A stretch of 64,000 nt of DNA from Anaerolineales bacterium (GTDB lineage Bacteria > Chloroflexota > Anaerolineae > Anaerolineales > Anaerolineaceae). Location: NCBI GenBank assembly GCA_020060485.1, contig JAGVAB010000141.1, positions 1 to 64,000 on the forward strand. Direction: 5' to 3'. Shown piece after piece: positions 51,311 through 59,860 of the stretch. Positions within the stretch are counted from its first letter, which is position 1; every line of letters begins with the position of its first letter. The notes under the pieces were generated by a model. The model was not told where the DNA came from. It worked only from the letters and a program-made list of their open reading frames with translations, and made no database searches. The position numbers and the translations under genes are program-made.

Positions 51311-51916
51311 ATGGATAATATCGAATCTTTTCAAGAAGTGGTCTTCAAAACAAAAAGCCGATGGTTAATAACGATTTTTGGATTACTTGTTATGATCGTT
51401 GGCGTTGGGTATATTTGGGGTGAGATCGTTTATTTATTCGCAGGACATCCAGACAATATTCCCTACAACCCTGTTTTTGAATGGATGTTTGAAAATGATA
51501 TTCGCCTGTCGAAATTTCAATATCGCCTGATATGTCATTTTCCTTTCTGGATATTTTTTTGTGTTTTTAATCTGTTTCGCTCCGTCAACCATGTATTCTT
51601 TACGAATTTAATTGTTAGAGTTGAGGGAGTAGTGTATTCAGATTTGGTTTTTCGTATCAATGTAAGATGGGAAGATGTGGAAAGAATTGAAAAGAGTCGC
51701 CATTTTTTCCGGGCTACCGAACGAATTTATTTGAGAAAAAATGAAGATATCGAAAATATGCCATGTTTTCTTTCTCGCTTACGTGCGAGAGGACCAGAAT
51801 ATATTGCCATAGATAGTTTCGGAAAAAGTGCTTCGGGGATCAGTGCAAGCGAGCTGGTAAATCAATACATGAGTAAATACGATACGGTTTCGTTGGAGTA
51901 TACTGATTCTGCATGA
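51311..51916 (+). CDS. Hypothetical membrane protein
   Basis: Protein of 201 aa with two hydrophobic helices (about residues 18-42 and 72-92). After these comes a soluble part with alternating strands, VRVEGVVYSDLVFRINVRWEDVERIEKS, reminiscent of PH-like domains of small bacterial membrane proteins. I do not recognise it beyond this. The gene is AT-rich. Its stop overlaps the start of the lipoprotein gene (ATGA), so the two are co-translated and may work together. Confidence 0.7.
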   Translation: MDNIESFQEVVFKTKSRWLITIFGLLVMIVGVGYIWGEIVYLFAGHPDNIPYNPVFEWMFENDIRLSKFQYRLICHFPFWIFFCVFNLFRSVNHVFFTNLIVRVEGVVYSDLVFRINVRWEDVERIEKSRHFFRATERIYLRKNEDIENMPCFLSRLRARGPEYIAIDSFGKSASGISASELVNQYMSKYDTVSLEYTDSA

Positions 51917-53094
51917 ACAAAAACAACGCCCAGATTCTATTTACTTTCACCCTGCTCCTCGCAGCCTTTGCTCTGGCCGCCTGCGATGCGGCCTCGCCTG
52001 CGTTGCAGACAACCCCGACGAGTGAAGCAACACCTAAGCGGGAGGTAGCTCCAATTGCAAGCCCAACACTCTCACCAACGATAACGTTGACGCCTACTAT
52101 TACCGCAACTTTTTCGCCAGAGCAAATCACCGAAACAGCAATTCGTGCTCAAATAATCAAAGTAGATCAAACACATCAGCATTATATGAATATTGAGGTC
52201 CCGGCAACGCTTGAAGCAAGAAACGCCAAATGCAAAGACGGTTTTGTTATGGAAATGTATCTGGATGTAATCTGGTTATCAAATGACCAATGGACATTGT
52301 TTACTTGCTCTCCTAAAGCAGAGGATCGGGGGAAACGATGGACCCCTGGAGTTGTGGATTTTGGCAAGAGGTATACACAAATAATAAAAACTGATCTGTC
52401 AACAACCTGGACGATTCAGCACGACACTTTTGACTATTCAAAAATCGATAGACCAAATGCTTTGATGATGCCATTATTGTGGACAGCAGATGGAAAATAC
52501 TTGTATCTTTATCCAAGTTATTATCCCGGTCCTGATGGTGGTGGTCAATCGGAGTATTTTCGATCTCATATAAATGATTTGTACCGGATAAACCTGGAAA
52601 CTGGGGAGTTTAAACCGTTTCTCAAGAGTAATCAATTTGGTGATCTTGCTTTTTCTCCTGATGATCAGTTGCTCGCATATTCAGATCAAGTTGAGCCAGA
52701 TGTTATTCATATTAGAAATGTGGAAAGTGAAACTGATCTGCAAGTAAAACTTAATGAAGATATTGTTGCATCTGGGGGATTTACGTGGAATTCTGACAGT
52801 ACGAAGGTTGTCATTTTTGTTGGGTATGGCAAAGAAGAAGTAGGTGATGACCCTCGAGAAGATTTATCTGGAATAGGAATATATGTCCTGATGCCTCAGA
52901 ATATGCATGCTCAGAAAGTTCTGGTAAAGGATCCTCGATTATTCATTCCTGACCGGTGTGCTGATAATGACTTTTGGGTAGATGAAAGCACAATGTGTTT
53001 ATATTCAGTAAACTCGAATCTTGATAGTTGGAACAAGATATATACTTTCAATATCAGGACTGGAACAGTTGAATTTTTGCGGCCGTTTCCGTAA
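51913..53094 (+). CDS. Lipoprotein with Ser/Thr/Pro linker and beta-propeller-like domain
   Basis: Secreted lipoprotein of 393 aa. The signal peptide ends LAAC with the lipidated Cys at 24. Residues about 28-72 are a low-complexity Thr/Pro/Ser linker, as in cell-surface proteins that span a wall or glycan layer. The rest resembles a WD40/TolB-like propeller: LWTADGKYLYLYPS, LAFSPDDQLLAYSDQ, FTWNSDSTKVVIF and YTFNIRTGTVEFL are typical blade strands. It overlaps the preceding gene by 4 bp. AT-rich compared with the glycan cluster. Ligand unknown. Confidence 0.78.
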   Translation: MNKNNAQILFTFTLLLAAFALAACDAASPALQTTPTSEATPKREVAPIASPTLSPTITLTPTITATFSPEQITETAIRAQIIKVDQTHQHYMNIEVPATLEARNAKCKDGFVMEMYLDVIWLSNDQWTLFTCSPKAEDRGKRWTPGVVDFGKRYTQIIKTDLSTTWTIQHDTFDYSKIDRPNALMMPLLWTADGKYLYLYPSYYPGPDGGGQSEYFRSHINDLYRINLETGEFKPFLKSNQFGDLAFSPDDQLLAYSDQVEPDVIHIRNVESETDLQVKLNEDIVASGGFTWNSDSTKVVIFVGYGKEEVGDDPREDLSGIGIYVLMPQNMHAQKVLVKDPRLFIPDRCADNDFWVDESTMCLYSVNSNLDSWNKIYTFNIRTGTVEFLRPFP

Positions 53095-53111
53095 GTATGG
53101 ATAAATAGTAG

Positions 53112-53130
53112 GTTGGGTCGCTGACCCAAC
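53112..53130. repeat. Short palindrome after the lipoprotein gene
   Basis: GTTGGGTC (53112-53119) / GACCCAAC (53123-53130), perfect 8-bp stem with a 3-nt loop. May act as terminator for the plus-strand lipoprotein gene or be a short interspersed repeat. Confidence 0.6.
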
Positions 53131-53142
53131 TTGTAATCGAAA

Positions 53143-53188
53143 ACCCGCCACATTGCAGCACATGCAATTGGATAGAGGCTTGGCGGGT
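53143..53188. terminator. Nested hairpin between convergent genes
   Basis: ACCCGCCA (53143-53150) / TGGCGGGT (53181-53188) enclose an inner ATTGCA / TGCAAT stem. It lies between the convergent lipoprotein and MFS genes and probably ends transcription in both directions. Confidence 0.5.
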
Positions 53189-53213
53189 GTATTAACCTAA
53201 TTCTCCAGATATT

Positions 53214-54455
53214 TCATTTCAAGTCAAGTGTGTGGTTGAGCAATCTTTTTTGCCCCCTCGCCATCCTCGCAAACATGAGCGCCCCCAGCAGGGCCATCAG
53301 ACCGCCGGCGTACCAGATGGCGGCGGGGGCCAGGTTGTCGTTGAGCAGTCCGCCCATCACCGGGCCGATGGCCCGGGCAATTTCCACGGTGACCCAGAAG
53401 GCGCCCAGATAACGGCCGTGCATTTCGGGCGGTGCAAAATTGGCGACCGTGGCGGTGGCGGTGGGGGCGATCATCAGTTCGCCAATGGTCATGACCACAA
53501 TGCTGGCCGCAAAGCTCAGAAAGTTGCTGCCAAAAGCGATGCTGCCGACCCCAACCATGTAAAACAGCGCACCAATGGTCAGGGTGGTGAGGGTGGACCG
53601 CTTGCGGGTGATGCGGGTCATTCCGATCTGGAAGAAGACCACCATGCCGGCGTTGATCGCCATCAGAAAGCCGTACTGGCTTTCGCTGACCCCGAAGTTC
53701 TCTTTCGCATAGACAGCGAGCAGGGTGAAGACCAGGATGGAAGCCATGCGGGTCAGGGTGAAGGCGCCGGCAAACTTCATAAAGCGCCGGTCTTTGAGCA
53801 CCGGCCCCAGAAGGCCGGGTTTCTTCAGCAGGGGTCCGGTTTCCTGTTTTTGTTCAGACACAGCCTGGACAGGGCTTTCTTTCAGGGTGAGAAAGAGCAC
53901 CAGGCTGAAAAGCAGCAGAACCACGGCAGCGATGTGAAAGGTGGTGTCGTAAGAGGTGACTGCCAGAAAGCCGCCGATGGATGGGCCGATGGCGATGCCG
54001 GCATTGTTGGCCATGCGAATGAGGGAATAGGCTTCCAGGCGGTCATCGGGGGGCATCAGGTCTGCCACCAGGGCATCGGCGGCAATGCGGTAGAGGTGGG
54101 AAATGCCGCCGCGCAGGGCCATGAGGATGGCGAAATAGGGCAGGGCATTGGCCCGGCTGAAGAGGTAAAAGCTGACGCCGTTAAAGAGCAAACTGAACAC
54201 CATCACCGATTTGCGCCCAAAGCGGTCCGAGAGCTGCCCGACGAAAGAGGAGGTCAGCAGGCTGCATACGGACGAGACGGTGATCAGGCTGGCCACAGTG
54301 GCCAGCGGCACGTCCAGCGTCTGACGGATGTAAATGGTCAGGAAAGGCCAGACCATGCTGGTGCCGATGGTGCTGACCAGCATGCCAAAGAAAAGCAGCC
54401 AGAATTGGCTGGGATATTTGTGATACAGGAGACGGAGTTTTGCAGTGATTTCCAT
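53214..54455 (-). CDS. MFS transporter, tandem copy 2
   Basis: Major facilitator superfamily membrane transporter of 413 aa with 12 predicted helices. Motif A is GQLSDRFGRKSVM (about residues 57-69); GRYLGAFWVTVEIARAIGPVMGGLL near residue 345 is the second-half counterpart in MFS exporters. It resembles drug or metabolite exporters of the MdtG/TetA group. The gene starts 3 bp after the stop of another MFS gene with similar loops (GDRFGRKK versus DRFGRKS; AAIWYAGGLMALLGAL versus PVFIWHGGMVMALMGAI), so they are recent duplicates in one operon. Substrate unknown. Confidence 0.9.
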   Translation of the reverse strand: MEITAKLRLLYHKYPSQFWLLFFGMLVSTIGTSMVWPFLTIYIRQTLDVPLATVASLITVSSVCSLLTSSFVGQLSDRFGRKSVMVFSLLFNGVSFYLFSRANALPYFAILMALRGGISHLYRIAADALVADLMPPDDRLEAYSLIRMANNAGIAIGPSIGGFLAVTSYDTTFHIAAVVLLLFSLVLFLTLKESPVQAVSEQKQETGPLLKKPGLLGPVLKDRRFMKFAGAFTLTRMASILVFTLLAVYAKENFGVSESQYGFLMAINAGMVVFFQIGMTRITRKRSTLTTLTIGALFYMVGVGSIAFGSNFLSFAASIVVMTIGELMIAPTATATVANFAPPEMHGRYLGAFWVTVEIARAIGPVMGGLLNDNLAPAAIWYAGGLMALLGALMFARMARGQKRLLNHTLDLK

Positions 54456-54458
54456 AGG

Positions 54459-55676
54459 TTAGATGACCTCCGGCTGCGCTTGCTGCGTATGGCTGCGTCT
54501 GAGTGTAAAGAATGAGATAGCGCCCATCAGGGCCATGACCATGCCGCCATGCCAGATGAAGACCGGAGCCAGGTTGTCGTTGAGGAAACCGCCCATCACC
54601 GGACCGATGCCCTGTCCAACGCCCTGGGTCAAGCTGTACATGCCCATATAACGGCCGCGCATGTGAGCCGGCGCCAAATTGGCGATGAGGGTGGTTGTGG
54701 TCGGCACCAGGATCAATTCTCCGGCGGTCATGATGACCATGCTGACCATGAAATGCCAGAAATTGGTGCCAAGCGCCACGCTGCCAATGCCTGCACCGTA
54801 GAGTAATGCGCCAATTGCCATCATCGAAAGGGGGGCTTTCTTTTTGGTCCATTGGGTCGTGCCATATTGCAGAAAGACCACCATCAGGGCGTTGATGGCC
54901 ACAATAAAGCCAAACCGGCTTTCGGGCATGCCAAAATTGGTTTTGCTGTACACAGCCAGCAGAACGAACATTTGCACCGCGCCCATCATTACCAGGGTGA
55001 AGCCGGTGCAGATGTGCATAAAATATTTGTCGGAGAAGATGGCGGCATATTCCTCGAAATCCGCACGGATGCTGCTGGTTTGAATGGTGCTTGTGTCCAG
55101 TGTTTCCCGCACCCGAAAGGCAACGATCAAACTGAAGATCAGCATACAGGCGGCGCCGATGACGAAGGTAACGGTGTAGGAGGTGGCAGCCAGAAAACCA
55201 CCCACCATTGGCCCGATGGCGACGCCCACATTGTTGATCATGCGCATTAAGGAATACCCATCAGCGCGTTTTTCTTTGGGCAGCAGGTCGGCAAGCATGG
55301 CGTCTGCGCCGATGTGATACAGAGGCTGCGCGAACCCGCTGAAGGCCATCAACACGATGAAGAAGGTCAGGGAACCGCCAAAGGCCATGACGATATAGGC
55401 CAGGCCGCTGGCGCCCACGCTCAGAACCATGGCTTTCTTGCGCCCAAAGCGGTCAATCAACGGCCCGGCCAGCAGGGAAGACAGCAGGTTGCAAACTGAT
55501 CTGACTGTCAACAGGGCGGTGGCGGTGGTCAGGGCGATGTTCAGATTCTGGGTCAGGAAGATCGTCAGAAAAGGCCAGATCATTGAATTCCCGCTGGTGC
55601 TGATCAACATGCCCCAGAAGAGAATCCAGAATTGGCGCGGATATTGGGCTTGCAAAGCGCGATAACGCTGGATCAA
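54459..55676 (-). CDS. MFS transporter, tandem copy 1
   Basis: Major facilitator superfamily transporter of 405 aa with 12 predicted helices. Motif A is GPLIDRFGRKKAM (about residues 67-79), followed by a motif-B/C-type segment YSLMRMINNVGVAIGPMVGGFL typical of exporters. It is first in a two-gene minus-strand operon with a paralogue. A putative extended -10 (TACAAT at 55718-55713 on the minus strand, preceded by TG) lies about 40 bp upstream of the ATG. It may act as a homodimer or with its neighbour; the substrate is unknown. Confidence 0.9.
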   Translation of the reverse strand: MIQRYRALQAQYPRQFWILFWGMLISTSGNSMIWPFLTIFLTQNLNIALTTATALLTVRSVCNLLSSLLAGPLIDRFGRKKAMVLSVGASGLAYIVMAFGGSLTFFIVLMAFSGFAQPLYHIGADAMLADLLPKEKRADGYSLMRMINNVGVAIGPMVGGFLAATSYTVTFVIGAACMLIFSLIVAFRVRETLDTSTIQTSSIRADFEEYAAIFSDKYFMHICTGFTLVMMGAVQMFVLLAVYSKTNFGMPESRFGFIVAINALMVVFLQYGTTQWTKKKAPLSMMAIGALLYGAGIGSVALGTNFWHFMVSMVIMTAGELILVPTTTTLIANLAPAHMRGRYMGMYSLTQGVGQGIGPVMGGFLNDNLAPVFIWHGGMVMALMGAISFFTLRRSHTQQAQPEVI

Positions 55677-55894
55677 CTTAAAGACCTCAATGTTGGATTG
55701 TCTGCGACGGCAATTGTAACATGATCGCCCTATTTGGTTATGGAGTGGTTAGGAATAACATACTACTCTTGCTATGACCAGGTTGTTGGAGATGTGTCTT
55801 TTGGAACAATTGTGAAGCATGGTTGATATGGGGGTGTTTTTCACGGCAGTTTCCAGAGAGCTTTGGAGATCATTGTGAATGCCGGTGGGTTTCA

Positions 55895-55903
55895 TGTTAG
55901 AAT
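55895..55903 (+). promoter_or_regulatory. Putative extended -10 promoter of metG
   Basis: TGTTAGAAT fits an extended -10 with one mismatch; a TTGTGA at 55873-55878 could be a -35 with a long 19-bp spacer. It lies 40 bp before the metG start in the 266-bp gap between divergent genes. Confidence 0.45.
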
Positions 55904-55942
55904 CAAGCCGTCAATTTCAATTACATGATGAGGTGGTGAAGA

Positions 55943-57727
55943 ATGTCAGAAGAACACGTCCTGGTTGCAGTTGCCTGGCCGTATGCCAACGCCGAGATCC
56001 ATGCAGGGAATCTAACGGGCGCTTATTTGCCGGCGGATATCTTTGCCCGTTATCAGCGCTTGCGGGGCCGCAAGGTTTTGATGGTTTCAGGATCTGATTC
56101 GCACGGCACTCCCATTACTGTTCGGGCAGATGCAGAAGGTACAACGGCCGAGAATGTGTATCGCCGTTTTCATCAGGGCTTTCTGGAGCTTTTCCTGAAA
56201 GCCGGCCTGACGTATGACTTGTTCACCAGCACGCATTGTGAGAATCATTTCCATGTGGCCCAAAATGTATTCACAGCCCTGAAAGAGAATGGCTATCTGT
56301 ACACGGACACGCAGGAGCAGTGGTATGCGCCCAGCCAGGAACGCTTTTTACCAGACCGCTATGTGGAAGGTACCTGTTATATCTGCGGTTATGACGGGGC
56401 GCGCAGTGACCAGTGCGATCAATGCGGCAGCATGCTGGAAGCGGGCAAGCTGCTCAATCCGCGATCCAAGGTGGATGGCAGCACGCCGGAACTGCGCGAG
56501 ACCGAACATTATTTTCTCGACCTCGGCATCCTACAGCCGGAGGTGGTGAAGTTCCTGCAAGAGCGTGAATCCTACTGGCGGCCGAATGTGATGCGCCAGT
56601 CGCTGGGCCAGATCGAAGCTGAGAGTTTGCGCGGCCGGCCAATCACCCGTGATCTGGAATGGGGCATCCCGGTTCCGCTGGAAGGCTGGGAAGGGAAATG
56701 CCTGTATGTGTGGTTTGAAGCTGTGATTGGCTACCTCTCGGCTTCACTGGAGTGGAGCCAATTGAACGGCCAACCGGAAGCCTGGCGTGAGTGGTGGAAG
56801 AGCCCGGAATCGCGCACCTATTATTTCATTGGCAAGGATAATATTCCTTTCCACGCCATCATCTGGCCGGCGGAATTGCTGGGTATGCGCTCCAGATTTG
56901 ATGAGTTGATCGGCTCACAGCCGGCGGCAGATTTTGTGCTGCCCCATGATGTGCCGGCCAATGAGTTCATGAACCTGGAGGGCAAGAAGATTTCCGGCAG
57001 CCGCAACTGGGCGGTGTATGGTCTGGACTTTTTGACCCGCTATGACCCGGATGCCCTGCGTTACTATTTGACGGTGGCTATGCCGGAGAGCAAGGACACC
57101 GACTGGGACTGGGCGAGTTTCCAGTCGCGCAATAATGACGAACTGGTGGCTACCTGGGGCAATCTGGCAAACCGGGTGCTTTCCTTTGCGCACAAGCATT
57201 GGGAGGGCCGTGTGCCTGAACCGGGTGAGCTGCACATGGATGATATGGCTTTGATCCAGACCATCGATGATGGCTTTGAATCCGTGGGGCAGGAATTGGA
57301 AGCGGTACACCTGCGGGCCGCTCTGGCGGAAGCCATGCGGCTGGCGGCAGAAGTGAACAAATACCTTGATCAGACCGCGCCCTGGAAGATGATCAAAACC
57401 GATCGGGAGGCTGCGGGTCGTGCGGTATATACCGCTTTGCGGGCGATCGATTCGTTGAAGGTGATGTTTGCGCCCTTCCTGCCATTCAGCTCGGAAAAGC
57501 TGCACACCTATTTGGGATATACCACACCTTTGTTTGGCGAGCAGAGCCTGCAAACCATTCAAGACAGTCTGGGTGAGCATATCGCATTGCGCTACCATCC
57601 AGAGAAGGCCAGCGGGCGCTGGGCGGCGAGCGAGCTTGCACCTGGCGGAACACTGATCCAGCCAGAGCCGTTGTTCCGCAAGCTGGATGCCAGTATTGTC
57701 GATGACGAGCGCGGCAGGCTGGGTTAG
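55943..57727 (+). CDS. metG: Methionyl-tRNA synthetase
   Basis: Cytoplasmic enzyme of 594 aa that charges tRNA-Met. The first signature is H-A-G-N at 20-23 (HIGH variant, also seen in archaeal and eukaryotic-type MetRS), within AWPYANAEIHAGNLTGAYLPADIFARY. A zinc knuckle with CYICG and CDQCG is at about 144-160. The second signature KMSKS appears as KKISGS near 346-351. NNDELVATWGNLANRVL opens the anticodon-binding helix bundle. It lacks the C-terminal tRNA-binding (EMAP-like) domain of the long form. A GAGGTGG site precedes the ATG. A housekeeping gene. Confidence 0.97.
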   Translation: MSEEHVLVAVAWPYANAEIHAGNLTGAYLPADIFARYQRLRGRKVLMVSGSDSHGTPITVRADAEGTTAENVYRRFHQGFLELFLKAGLTYDLFTSTHCENHFHVAQNVFTALKENGYLYTDTQEQWYAPSQERFLPDRYVEGTCYICGYDGARSDQCDQCGSMLEAGKLLNPRSKVDGSTPELRETEHYFLDLGILQPEVVKFLQERESYWRPNVMRQSLGQIEAESLRGRPITRDLEWGIPVPLEGWEGKCLYVWFEAVIGYLSASLEWSQLNGQPEAWREWWKSPESRTYYFIGKDNIPFHAIIWPAELLGMRSRFDELIGSQPAADFVLPHDVPANEFMNLEGKKISGSRNWAVYGLDFLTRYDPDALRYYLTVAMPESKDTDWDWASFQSRNNDELVATWGNLANRVLSFAHKHWEGRVPEPGELHMDDMALIQTIDDGFESVGQELEAVHLRAALAEAMRLAAEVNKYLDQTAPWKMIKTDREAAGRAVYTALRAIDSLKVMFAPFLPFSSEKLHTYLGYTTPLFGEQSLQTIQDSLGEHIALRYHPEKASGRWAASELAPGGTLIQPEPLFRKLDASIVDDERGRLG

Positions 57728-57755
57728 TCCGTTTGAGAAAATCGTTCTTTTTGAA

Positions 57756-57782
57756 CCTCTCACACCACAGCGGTGTGGGAGG
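57756..57782 (+). terminator. Hairpin after metG
   Basis: CCTCTCACACC (57756-57766) / GGTGTGGGAGG (57772-57782) with one G-U pair and a 5-nt loop. No T-run follows, so it may only slow transcription or protect the metG mRNA end. Confidence 0.5.
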
Positions 57783-57804
57783 TGGTGATTAAATTGGTGA
57801 ACGA

Positions 57805-58470
57805 ATGAATTATGGCAAGACACATTTGATCGCCTGTGCCACGGTTTGGGAGGAAGTGCAGTCCTTCTTGCCGGAAGGGCTCACCTGCCAGGATGTTGAC
57901 CTCGGTTTGCACATCCACCCAGCCAAACTGCGCGTGGAACTGCAGCGGTTGATCGATGAGGTTGACCAGGAGCGGGAGACCATTCTGCTCGGCTTTGGCC
58001 TGTGCTCGAACGCCGTGGTTGGCCTGCGCAGTGAGCGGCAGACCCTGGTGCTGCCGCGGGTTCATGATTGTGTACCTTTGTTCCTGGGGTCACGGGCGGC
58101 GTACCAGGAACAAGCGGAACAGGAGCTGGGGACGTATTACCTGACCAAGGGCTTTATTGAAGGTGTGGACGAGAACAGCATCCTGTCGTTCGAACGGTTG
58201 GACGCAAAGTATGGTCGGGAGAAGGCCGATAGGATACTGGAGGCCATGCTGAAAAATTATAAACGCCTGGCCTTGATCAACACTGGCAATTACCGGATGG
58301 AGCATTACCGTCAGGTGGCCTGTCAGGCGGCCCAGCGCCTAAACCTGCGCTTCGAAGAAATCCCTGGTTCAAATACCATGATCCGCAAGCTGATCTTTGG
58401 CCCATGGGATGAGGACATCCTGGTCATCCCGCCAAATACGCCTGTTCCAGAAGAGCCTTTTTACGATTAA
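57805..58470 (+). CDS. DUF1638 protein
   Basis: Cytoplasmic protein of 221 aa of the DUF1638 family. Typical segments are THLIACATVWEEV (start), ILLGFGLCSNAVVGL (about residues 59-73), VLPRVHDCVPLFLGSRAAY (about 82-100), GTYYLTKGFIEG, and ALINTGNY. The Cys and His in FGLCSN and RVHDC may bind metal. In other genomes the family is often near corrinoid-dependent methyltransferases and related methylamine genes. No such gene is in this window. It is close behind metG (77 bp) but probably not functionally linked. Confidence 0.85.
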   Translation: MNYGKTHLIACATVWEEVQSFLPEGLTCQDVDLGLHIHPAKLRVELQRLIDEVDQERETILLGFGLCSNAVVGLRSERQTLVLPRVHDCVPLFLGSRAAYQEQAEQELGTYYLTKGFIEGVDENSILSFERLDAKYGREKADRILEAMLKNYKRLALINTGNYRMEHYRQVACQAAQRLNLRFEEIPGSNTMIRKLIFGPWDEDILVIPPNTPVPEEPFYD

Positions 58471-58495
58471 CTTCAGATATGGATGCCATGTAGTG

Positions 58496-58509
58496 ACGAC
58501 TTCAGTCGT
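58496..58509. repeat. Partial palindromic repeat (TTCAGTCGTT family), copy 2
   Basis: ACGACTTCAGTCGT is a perfect 5-bp hairpin with a TTCA loop within GTGACGACTTCAGTCGTTCTG, closely matching the loop region of the element at 23788. The outer arms are not complementary here, so this copy is degenerate. Confidence 0.55.
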
Positions 58510-58589
58510 TCTGGCTAGCCTTGGTTACAACAACGAATGCATTACATCAAGTGTGTTTTCATAACCAAAAATATGGGTGAACAAACTGC

Positions 58590-58621
58590 AAAAAGCAACC
58601 CTTGTCAACGGGCTGCTTTTT
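58590..58621. terminator. Bidirectional terminator
   Basis: AAAAAGCA (58590-58597) pairs with TGCTTTTT (58614-58621) and CCC with GGG inside, leaving an 8-nt loop. It serves both the DUF1638 gene (plus strand) and the glycosyltransferase gene (minus strand) that converge here. Confidence 0.8.
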
Positions 58622-58630
58622 ATATCGCGT

Positions 58631-59860
58631 TCATTTCTTCTGCCAGGGGACTTGATGCAGATTGAGCAGGTCGGTTAATGATTTGTGCGAGGCTGTCTTC
58701 TTGCGCCCGGCTTTGCTGGCGGTCATGGCCAGGTCGGCGATTTCATAGGCCGCGTTGGGTTTGCCCAGTTTGCGCGCATTTTCGGCGCGGGCTTTGAGCA
58801 AGGCGCCATCATTCATCAGCCAGTGCGAGATTACTTCGAGAATCTTCAAGGGGTCTTGCGCCAGGTCTCCGGCCTGATTCTCGATCACGTATTGCATGTT
58901 GCCGGTTTCCTGGCCGGCGATGAAGTCGACCAGCATCAAAGGCAAACCACTGGCCAGAGACTCGGTGGTGATCAGCCCGCCAGCTTTACAGATGATGGCA
59001 TCCGCGGCGCACAGCATGGCCGGAATGTCTTCGGTGAACTCATAGACGTGGGCAGGGATGTGCCAATCCATTTGCTGCAATTGGGTATACAGTTCCTTGT
59101 CATTGCCGGCCACAGCCACTACCTGCAGCGGCCGGCCAAAATGGTTAAGAACAGAGATGGCATCCACCAGACCCTCCACACGGCGGCTGCCAATGGCCAA
59201 AAATGTGGGCAGATCGGGGTTCCAACCCAGGGTGTTGCGGATCTGCGCCTTTGACCGGGTTTCATTGGTGATGTTGGGATGCACAGGGATACCAGTAATG
59301 TAGACCTTCTCGGGAGCCATGCCGTTTTCCAGAGCCAGCGCTTTCAATTCTGGAGTGGTTACGGTTAACACGTCGGCGGCATGATTGAACCACAAACTGT
59401 GCACGCTCACCAGATCGGTGATGACGGTGATCAGGGGGATGGGCAGTTTCTCCAGGGTAATGACCGCTGAAAGCGGCGCCTGATAAAGGGGATAGGTGGT
59501 GATAACTGCATCCGGTTGAATCTTCATCAAAATATCCCGCATCACTTCGTATAGCAAAACGGTGGCTGTGCTGTCCACAATCGCAGTCGGGATGGGAGCA
59601 TCCATGGCTTCATACCCAAGTTGATAGATCTTGGGGATGTGCTGGATGATCTTGTCATAGTCAGTTTGGCTTTCGCGCAGGAAGGCCGGAGTGCGGCGGT
59701 CGTTAAGGGGGTTGAGCATTTCAACCGTGCAGTTATCGGCATATTTGTCTTGCAGGGCCGAGAGGATGGCTTTGGCAGCACTGCGGTGTCCAAAGCCGGC
59801 ATCGGCAGACAGGATCAAAACTTTCTTTTTTTGATTGGTTGGTACAGGTGTGTCTGTCAT
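58631..59860 (-). CDS. MGDG synthase/UgtP-type glycosyltransferase (GT28)
   Basis: Predicted glycolipid glycosyltransferase of 409 aa that transfers a sugar to diacylglycerol or a similar membrane lipid. The N-terminal domain opens VLILSADAGFGHRSAAKAI (about residues 14-32), the MGDG_synth hallmark, and TTYPLYQAPL follows. The C-terminal GT28 domain has AIICKAGGLITTESLASGLPLML (about 285-307), the UDP-sugar-binding loop. I use the ATG at 59860; GTG five codons earlier is possible. It is monocistronic. Chloroflexota commonly carry glycolipids, so a membrane role is plausible. Confidence 0.88.
   Translation of the reverse strand: MTDTPVPTNQKKKVLILSADAGFGHRSAAKAILSALQDKYADNCTVEMLNPLNDRRTPAFLRESQTDYDKIIQHIPKIYQLGYEAMDAPIPTAIVDSTATVLLYEVMRDILMKIQPDAVITTYPLYQAPLSAVITLEKLPIPLITVITDLVSVHSLWFNHAADVLTVTTPELKALALENGMAPEKVYITGIPVHPNITNETRSKAQIRNTLGWNPDLPTFLAIGSRRVEGLVDAISVLNHFGRPLQVVAVAGNDKELYTQLQQMDWHIPAHVYEFTEDIPAMLCAADAIICKAGGLITTESLASGLPLMLVDFIAGQETGNMQYVIENQAGDLAQDPLKILEVISHWLMNDGALLKARAENARKLGKPNAAYEIADLAMTASKAGRKKTASHKSLTDLLNLHQVPWQKK

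Noticed and set aside
53232..54515. Long plus-strand open frame of 427 codons opposite the MFS gene
   Set aside because: It mirrors a clear 12-helix transporter gene on the other strand; the product is a His/Gln/Gly/Asp-rich low-complexity sequence typical of an antisense shadow.
57805..58470. Corrinoid methyltransferase operon around the DUF1638 gene
   Set aside because: The family association is known, but no corrinoid protein or methyltransferase of that type is nearby in this window.
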